From assembly GCA_009776345.1 (NCBI GenBank), contig WRLS01000022.1:1-18658 (forward strand): a stretch of 18,658 nt of DNA. The letters are read 5' to 3'. Positions 15,301 to 18,658 of the stretch are shown piece after piece. Under the pieces are notes generated by a model that saw only the letters and a program-made list of their open reading frames with translations, was not told the DNA's origin and searched no databases. Source of the stretch: Oscillospiraceae bacterium (GTDB lineage: Bacteria > Bacillota > Clostridia > Oscillospirales > Ruminococcaceae). Numbering within the stretch: the first letter of the stretch is position 1; each line of letters starts with the position of its first letter. The position numbers were made by a program, and so were the translations under genes.

Positions 15301-16565
15301 AGGATATTTTCCCAGGTCGGCGCGAAATGCGCGTATGCCACGTCCACAAGTTCCTCTGTCGGCTTTGTAGTGCCGCCGGATGCTTTGTCCCAGCGGTAGA
15401 CCATCGACCCGTGCAGGCCATCCGCCTGCATGGAATTATGCCAGACCGAAAGCCTTTCCAGGCCCGCCAGTTCGGCTATGGGCGCAATGCCCGCCGCCAT
15501 GTTTTCCCCGAAAGTGTCCTCGTCGCGCGAAACAAAAACAACGGAGCTTTCGTTGAGCGTATCCATCATCAGCTCGCGGCGCTTTATTTGCTCTTCCGTC
15601 CGCTTTTGCTCCGTGACATCCTCGATAATGGCAAGCGAGGATGACTTGCCCTTATAATTCACATTGCAGGAGGTAATCCGCGCCGTAAACAGCTCGCCGC
15701 TGAGCCTAAAGCACTGAAAATCCATGGGCACCCTGTCCAGCCCGAAAAATTCCTCTGCCAGGTCAACGGTCAGCCGCCCGTCGGGCTGTACCTCGGGCAT
15801 GAAATCGAACGCGCTCTTCCCCGCGATATCCCTCTCGAAATCCTCACAGCCGAAAATATCCATGGACGCCTTGTTTGCGTAAACAAGCTCCCCGTCCTCC
15901 ATCCGCACTATCCTTATCCCAACAGACATCGAATCCAGTATGAACGCCAGGTTCTCGTTCATGTCAATAATCTGGCTCTCCATTGCCTTGCGGTCGGTTA
16001 TGTCCAGCCAAGAGCCGGCCTCCCTCAGCGGCGTGCCGTCCTTGTCCCTGAGCGTGGCGCCGAAAGCGTGGAAATGCCTGTAGTTGCCGTCCTTATGCAA
16101 TACGCGGAATTCCAGCTCGCAGGACTGGTCGCTTGCCCGGTCCAGGATATGCCCGACACAGGTGCTGATCGCGCGGTCTTTGTCTTCGGGGTGCAGGCGG
16201 TCGATCCAGCTTGCGAAAACATTCGGGAAGTCGTTTTCGTCGGTAAACCCCAGCGCCTGGCGCAGCTCCTGCGACCAGGTGATCTTGTTGCCCGGGTTAA
16301 GGGGGTCGCCGTCCACCACGTCCATATCCCACATGACCATCCCCATGGATTGGCACGTAAGCTTATAGCGCATAATATCGTATTCAAGCAGCGCGCGGAA
16401 TTTGGCGATGCCCGATTTTACCAGACGGATTGTAAGCGCGTCCCCCTCCGATAATCCGTCCGTGCTGAGCGAAAAGCTGAAATCCCCCGCCTCCGCGGCG
16501 CTGACAAGGCTTTGCAGCTCCTGCAAAAGCTCTCTTTTATCCCCTGCTGCGTCTGTATTAGGCAT
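12396..16565 (-). CDS. Soluble multi-sensor hybrid histidine kinase (PAS/GAF-HisKA-HATPase-REC-HPt)
   Basis: A 1389-residue sensor kinase with no signal peptide or membrane helix, so it senses in the cytoplasm. Probable domain order: PAS with PAC (75-195), PAS (200-325), GAF-like (330-500), PAS (505-630), GAF-like (640-810), HisKA (832-900) with phospho-acceptor His844 in SHEIRTPMN, and HATPase (945-1060) with N957, DSGIG from D993 and GTGLGLA from G1023. A REC domain (1085-1205) follows with Asp1142 and Lys1192, then HPt (1225-1325) with His1263 in HTLKSNAG. All relay residues are present, so a full phosphorelay His-Asp-His to an external REC is expected, most likely the REC-GGDEF protein downstream. 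AGGAG lies 8 bases before ATG 16565. The PAS/GAF assignments rest on fold-like motifs; their ligands are unknown. Confidence 0.93.
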   Translation of the reverse strand: MPNTDAAGDKRELLQELQSLVSAAEAGDFSFSLSTDGLSEGDALTIRLVKSGIAKFRALLEYDIMRYKLTCQSMGMVMWDMDVVDGDPLNPGNKITWSQELRQALGFTDENDFPNVFASWIDRLHPEDKDRAISTCVGHILDRASDQSCELEFRVLHKDGNYRHFHAFGATLRDKDGTPLREAGSWLDITDRKAMESQIIDMNENLAFILDSMSVGIRIVRMEDGELVYANKASMDIFGCEDFERDIAGKSAFDFMPEVQPDGRLTVDLAEEFFGLDRVPMDFQCFRLSGELFTARITSCNVNYKGKSSSLAIIEDVTEQKRTEEQIKRRELMMDTLNESSVVFVSRDEDTFGENMAAGIAPIAELAGLERLSVWHNSMQADGLHGSMVYRWDKASGGTTKPTEELVDVAYAHFAPTWENILKENKILNSPVSLLPPQESAVLKAYGVVSALVVPVFIKNNFTGFVLFEDRKDERFFDSDCTDMLRYAAYLLTNAVSRAESERKIAEAEKRMKLMLDTSPMCCQLWDKNFKTIDCNAAAVRLYGFKDKQEYLDRFMPDCSPEFQPDGQRSDEKAFLAVQKAFYEGSCTFDWMHRIPADGSLLPAEIRLIRVNYNDDYAVIGYTRDMRAHNKAMKENAYRDSLMRAVNSVAELLLTSEAINFEQDVNKSLGILAKALGVGCACMWRNHKIDGNLYCDLEYDWIGGGKTRLGQPWTKDVPFTQLPSWEGMLSDRKCINAVMTDIIEEQGEDAQKLLKAMKSILVVPIIINDVFWGFAGFDDFVNERVFTEVEESLMSSAAMLITNAVLRHEMLIALRETYDRLETALTTANEANRIKSIFLANMSHEIRTPMNSIMGFAELARDGDVSAKTRDYLLKISDNADWMLHIINDILDISKIESGKLTLERIPFDVHDIYEHCKSMIMPKVEEKGLSLYCYAEPSIGKKLIGDPIRLRQVITNLLSNAVKFTNSGTIKLLASVVSSGEDTAVIHFEVKDSGIGISPMQLDKIFEPFIQGDGEISRKYTGTGLGLAITKNLVEMMGGELKVTSAVGIGSMFSFEIPFALIDAPSGAVPAEKANGQAERPKFNAEILICEDNEMNQQVVCEHLTRVGIQTVVAYDGKEGVDIIAQRHNSGEKPFDLIFMDIHMPVMDGLEAAQKISGMGVKTPIVALTANVMINDLEVYKANGMQGYLGKPFSSRELYKCLMKYITPWGYTAPDKTRQYTDDEMLLDTLKRNFVKGSQTAFADISRAVDAGGITLAHRLVHTLKSNAGNIGETRLQAAAAGAEDKLKGNINRLEEGQLGLLGAELEAVLEKYAYMLDEGDTPDTGEIADKADILTLLEKLAPLLTAQDMACMDMLGDIRRIPGADRLARCIEDFEFEKAAAELEKLK

Positions 16566-16622
16566 ATTTTATTCTCCTGTCCCCATCGTGGCCGCGGCTA
16601 AAGCCGAATTTTCAATATGGCA

Positions 16623-16651
16623 ATTGTACCATAATTTTTGCCTGTTGTAAA
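16623..16651 (-). promoter_or_regulatory. Promoter of the hybrid kinase gene
   Basis: On the - strand, TTTACA (16651-16646) and TACAAT (16628-16623) are 17 bases apart. Transcription would start near 16616, about 50 bases before ATG 16565. It diverges from the beta-galactosidase promoter, with the two -35 boxes only about 10 bases apart. Confidence 0.65.
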
Positions 16652-16661
16652 TGCCTGACTA

Positions 16662-16690
16662 TTGCAGTTTTCCATACAAAATGGTATGAT
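16662..16690 (+). promoter_or_regulatory. Promoter of the beta-galactosidase gene
   Basis: TTGCAG (16662-16667) and TATGAT (16685-16690) are separated by 17 bases. Transcription would begin near 16697, about 29 bases before ATG 16726. A small inverted repeat, CATAC-AAAATG-GTATG, overlaps the -10 box and could be an operator, though this is weak evidence. Confidence 0.7.
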
Positions 16691-16725
16691 TTACATAGAA
16701 ACAACACGAAAGGACGGATTTTTTT

Positions 16726-18658
16726 ATGAAGCTGCCCGGTTATCATGAAAACCCAAAATCCCTGCACGTGGGCTGCGCCCCGAACCGTTCCTACTACATA
16801 CCCTGCCGCACAAAAGAAGAGGCAGCCACGGGCATAAGGGAACATTCCTCCCGAATGATCATGCTTGGGGGCGCGTGGGATTTTTTGTATTGCCCATCCC
16901 CCCACCATGTCCCCGAAGGCGCGGTTTCCCCGGAGTATGACCGCGGCGGGTTCGATACAATCCCCGTTCCGTCCGTTTGGCAGAACCACGGCTACGACCG
17001 CCACCAATACACAAATGTCCGCTACCCTATCCCCTTTGACCCGCCGTTTGTCCCAACGCTGAACCCCTGCGGGCTGTATGCCCGTGCTATAACGCTCGAT
17101 TTGGAACAGGGCAGCCGGTATTACCTTAACTTTGAGGGGGTTGATTCCTGCTTCTACCTGTACATCAACGGCATAGAAGCCGGATACAGCCAGGTTTCCC
17201 ACTCCACAAGCGAATTTGACGTGACAAAACACCTGCGCCGGGGCGAAAACACAATCGCCGTGCTTGTGCTGAAATGGTGCGACGGCACATATCTGGAGGA
17301 TCAGGACAAGCTGCGCACATCCGGCATCTTCCGCGATTTGTATCTTCTCGTGCGCCCGGAAGCCCATCTGCGGGATTATTTCGTACATACATCCATACAG
17401 GGCGAAAATGCCGTGATAAGCGTAGAATTTGACTACACCGGCCCGGTTTGCGATACATTTTGCACGCTCACAGATCCCTCCGGGAAAGAAATCGGCAGGG
17501 ATCGGGCGGAAAACCGCAAAATCTCCTTCACTGTAGAAAACGCGCAGCTCTGGAGCCCGGAGCGCCCCGCGCTCTACTCCCTTCTCATCGAAGCGGGCGG
17601 CGAGGCGATACTGCAGGCCGTGGGCATCCGCGAGATAAAAGCAGAAAACGGGATAGTGCTGTTCAACGGCGTGCCTGTAAAAATGAAAGGCGTGAACCGC
17701 CACGACAGCGACCCATACACCGGCCCCGCGATTTCTATAGCACAGGCAGTGCGCGATTTGGCAATTATGAAGGCGCATAACATAAACGCGATCCGCACTT
17801 CGCATTACCCGAACGCGCCTTGGTTTGTACAGCTTTGCGACTACTACGGCTTCTATGTCATCGACGAAAGCGATGTAGAGGCCCACGGCGGCGTGGAGCT
17901 TATCGGCGGGAGCCGCAGTGAAACCTATTCAATAATCGCGATGGACGAAAGGTTCGACAAGCCCATACTCGACCGCGTACAACGCAACGTAATCCGCGAT
18001 AAAAACAGCCCGAGCGTTGTGATCTGGTCCATGGGCAACGAGGCCGGCTGGGGCCCGAGCTTTGAAAAGGCGGGGCGCTGGATAAAAGAATACGACCCGT
18101 CCCGCCTTGTCCATTATGAGGGCGAAAACAACCCAAAATCCGATTATGTGCAGGACCGTTCGATGCTGGATGTAAGGAGCCGTATGTACGCCCCCGTAGA
18201 ATGGGTGGATGAATTTTTCAGCTCAGAAGAAGGCGGCCGCAAGCCGTTTGTACAGTGCGAGTTCATTCACGCCATGGGCAACGGCCCCGGCGACGCCGAG
18301 GAAAATTATCTGCAGATGCAAAAATACCCCGGCTACTTCGGCCAGTTTGTATGGGAGTGGTGCGACCACAGCGTATATATGGGGAAAACGCCGGACGGCA
18401 GGCATAAATTTTTCTACGGCGGCGATTTCGGCGAATTCCCGCACGACGGCAACTTCTGCATGGACGGGCTGGTCTATCCCGACCGCACGCCCCATACCGG
18501 CCTGCTCGAATACAAAAACGTCATCCGCCCGGCACGCGCGGCTCTTTGCGAAGGCGGCGTGAGCATCACGAACATGATGGATTTTACAGACCTCGGCGAT
18601 TACCTTATGGTTGATTACGAGGTCACGCAAAATGAAGAGGCGCTGCGCTCGGGCGCCT
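16726..18658 (+). CDS. Glycoside hydrolase family 2 beta-galactosidase (partial, runs off the right edge)
   Basis: The first 644 residues of a LacZ-like GH2 enzyme, open at the window end; full-length relatives are about 1000 residues. No signal peptide is seen, so it is probably cytoplasmic, hydrolysing terminal beta-galactosides such as lactose. An N-terminal jelly-roll (about 45-205; VPSVWQNHGYD, then TSGIFRDLYL near 200) and an Ig-like domain precede the TIM barrel. The barrel shows VNRHDSDPYTG, IRTSHYPNAPWFVQLCDYYG and DESDVEAHG. The acid/base Glu439 lies in SMGNEAGWG and the nucleophile Glu512 in CEFIHAMGNG, equivalent to E461 and E537 of E. coli LacZ. AAGGA lies 11 bases before ATG 16726. 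Beta-glucuronidase is unlikely given the LacZ-type motifs. Substrate detail cannot be settled without the missing C-terminus. Confidence 0.93.
   Translation, partial: MKLPGYHENPKSLHVGCAPNRSYYIPCRTKEEAATGIREHSSRMIMLGGAWDFLYCPSPHHVPEGAVSPEYDRGGFDTIPVPSVWQNHGYDRHQYTNVRYPIPFDPPFVPTLNPCGLYARAITLDLEQGSRYYLNFEGVDSCFYLYINGIEAGYSQVSHSTSEFDVTKHLRRGENTIAVLVLKWCDGTYLEDQDKLRTSGIFRDLYLLVRPEAHLRDYFVHTSIQGENAVISVEFDYTGPVCDTFCTLTDPSGKEIGRDRAENRKISFTVENAQLWSPERPALYSLLIEAGGEAILQAVGIREIKAENGIVLFNGVPVKMKGVNRHDSDPYTGPAISIAQAVRDLAIMKAHNINAIRTSHYPNAPWFVQLCDYYGFYVIDESDVEAHGGVELIGGSRSETYSIIAMDERFDKPILDRVQRNVIRDKNSPSVVIWSMGNEAGWGPSFEKAGRWIKEYDPSRLVHYEGENNPKSDYVQDRSMLDVRSRMYAPVEWVDEFFSSEEGGRKPFVQCEFIHAMGNGPGDAEENYLQMQKYPGYFGQFVWEWCDHSVYMGKTPDGRHKFFYGGDFGEFPHDGNFCMDGLVYPDRTPHTGLLEYKNVIRPARAALCEGGVSITNMMDFTDLGDYLMVDYEVTQNEEALRSGA

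Noticed and set aside
14505..15644. A 379-residue open frame on the + strand within the hybrid kinase gene
   Set aside because: It is antisense to a gene with complete, recognisable kinase motifs. It has no ribosome-binding site or known domain and is rich in His, Arg and Val as expected of a reverse-frame shadow in GC-rich coding DNA.
16612..17886. A 424-residue open frame on the - strand opposite the beta-galactosidase gene
   Set aside because: It covers GH2 catalytic sequence in reverse, shows no domain, and would run through both divergent promoters.
1..18658. CRISPR array, tRNA or rRNA genes
   Set aside because: No regularly spaced direct repeats, tRNA cloverleaf or rRNA-like sequence was seen by reading both strands; the repeats present are inverted, palindromic or dispersed.

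Overview
The window looks like chromosome from an uncultured member of the Bacillota, probably class Clostridia. The evidence is strong AGGAG/GGGAG-type Shine-Dalgarno sites, sigma-A-like promoters, Bacillota-style lipoprotein and ABC transporter genes, and a perfect match to the ParB-binding parS consensus. The assignment is inferred from style; no rRNA or other marker gene is present.

Layout from left to right. (1) Positions 1-446 are non-coding: a 176-bp inverted-repeat element (38-213), then two related palindromes (314-341, 399-426) ahead of a secreted protein gene (453-1802, +). A strong bidirectional terminator (1821-1850) separates it from the convergent DUF917-family gene (2946-1861, -). 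(2) Positions 2947-3311 hold a second copy of the 176-bp element and a TTTAGG-rich hairpin element that runs into the end of the next gene. (3) Positions 8637-3312 (-) are a complete peptide/dipeptide-type ABC importer operon: lipoprotein binding protein, two permeases and one ATPase polypeptide carrying two nucleotide-binding domains. It has a recognisable promoter. (4) Positions 8690-9309 are non-coding: another TTTAGG hairpin element, one copy of a ~290-bp repeat, a small hairpin repeat and the parS site. (5) Positions 11555-9310 (-) hold a response regulator-diguanylate cyclase translationally coupled to rarA. (6) Positions 11586-12395 are repeat-rich and non-coding: a ~740-bp composite with terminal inverted repeats, flanked by a duplicate of the last 48 bp of the kinase gene. 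(7) Positions 16565-12396 (-) hold a 1389-residue soluble hybrid histidine kinase. (8) A divergent promoter region leads to a GH2 beta-galactosidase gene (16726 onward, +) cut by the window edge.

How the genes fit together: the kinase and the REC-GGDEF protein probably form one signalling unit. The repeat composite now lies between them, and the leftover kinase 3' end just upstream of the regulator suggests they were once adjacent. The importer with the DUF917 protein, and the beta-galactosidase, point to uptake of peptides or related compounds and of glycosides.

The most unusual content is non-coding: two 176-bp elements whose 57-bp cores are in opposite orientations inside same-orientation flanks, repeat hairpins whose arms differ but stay complementary, and a canonical parS site beside rarA. 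No transposase, integrase, CRISPR array, tRNA or rRNA was recognised.
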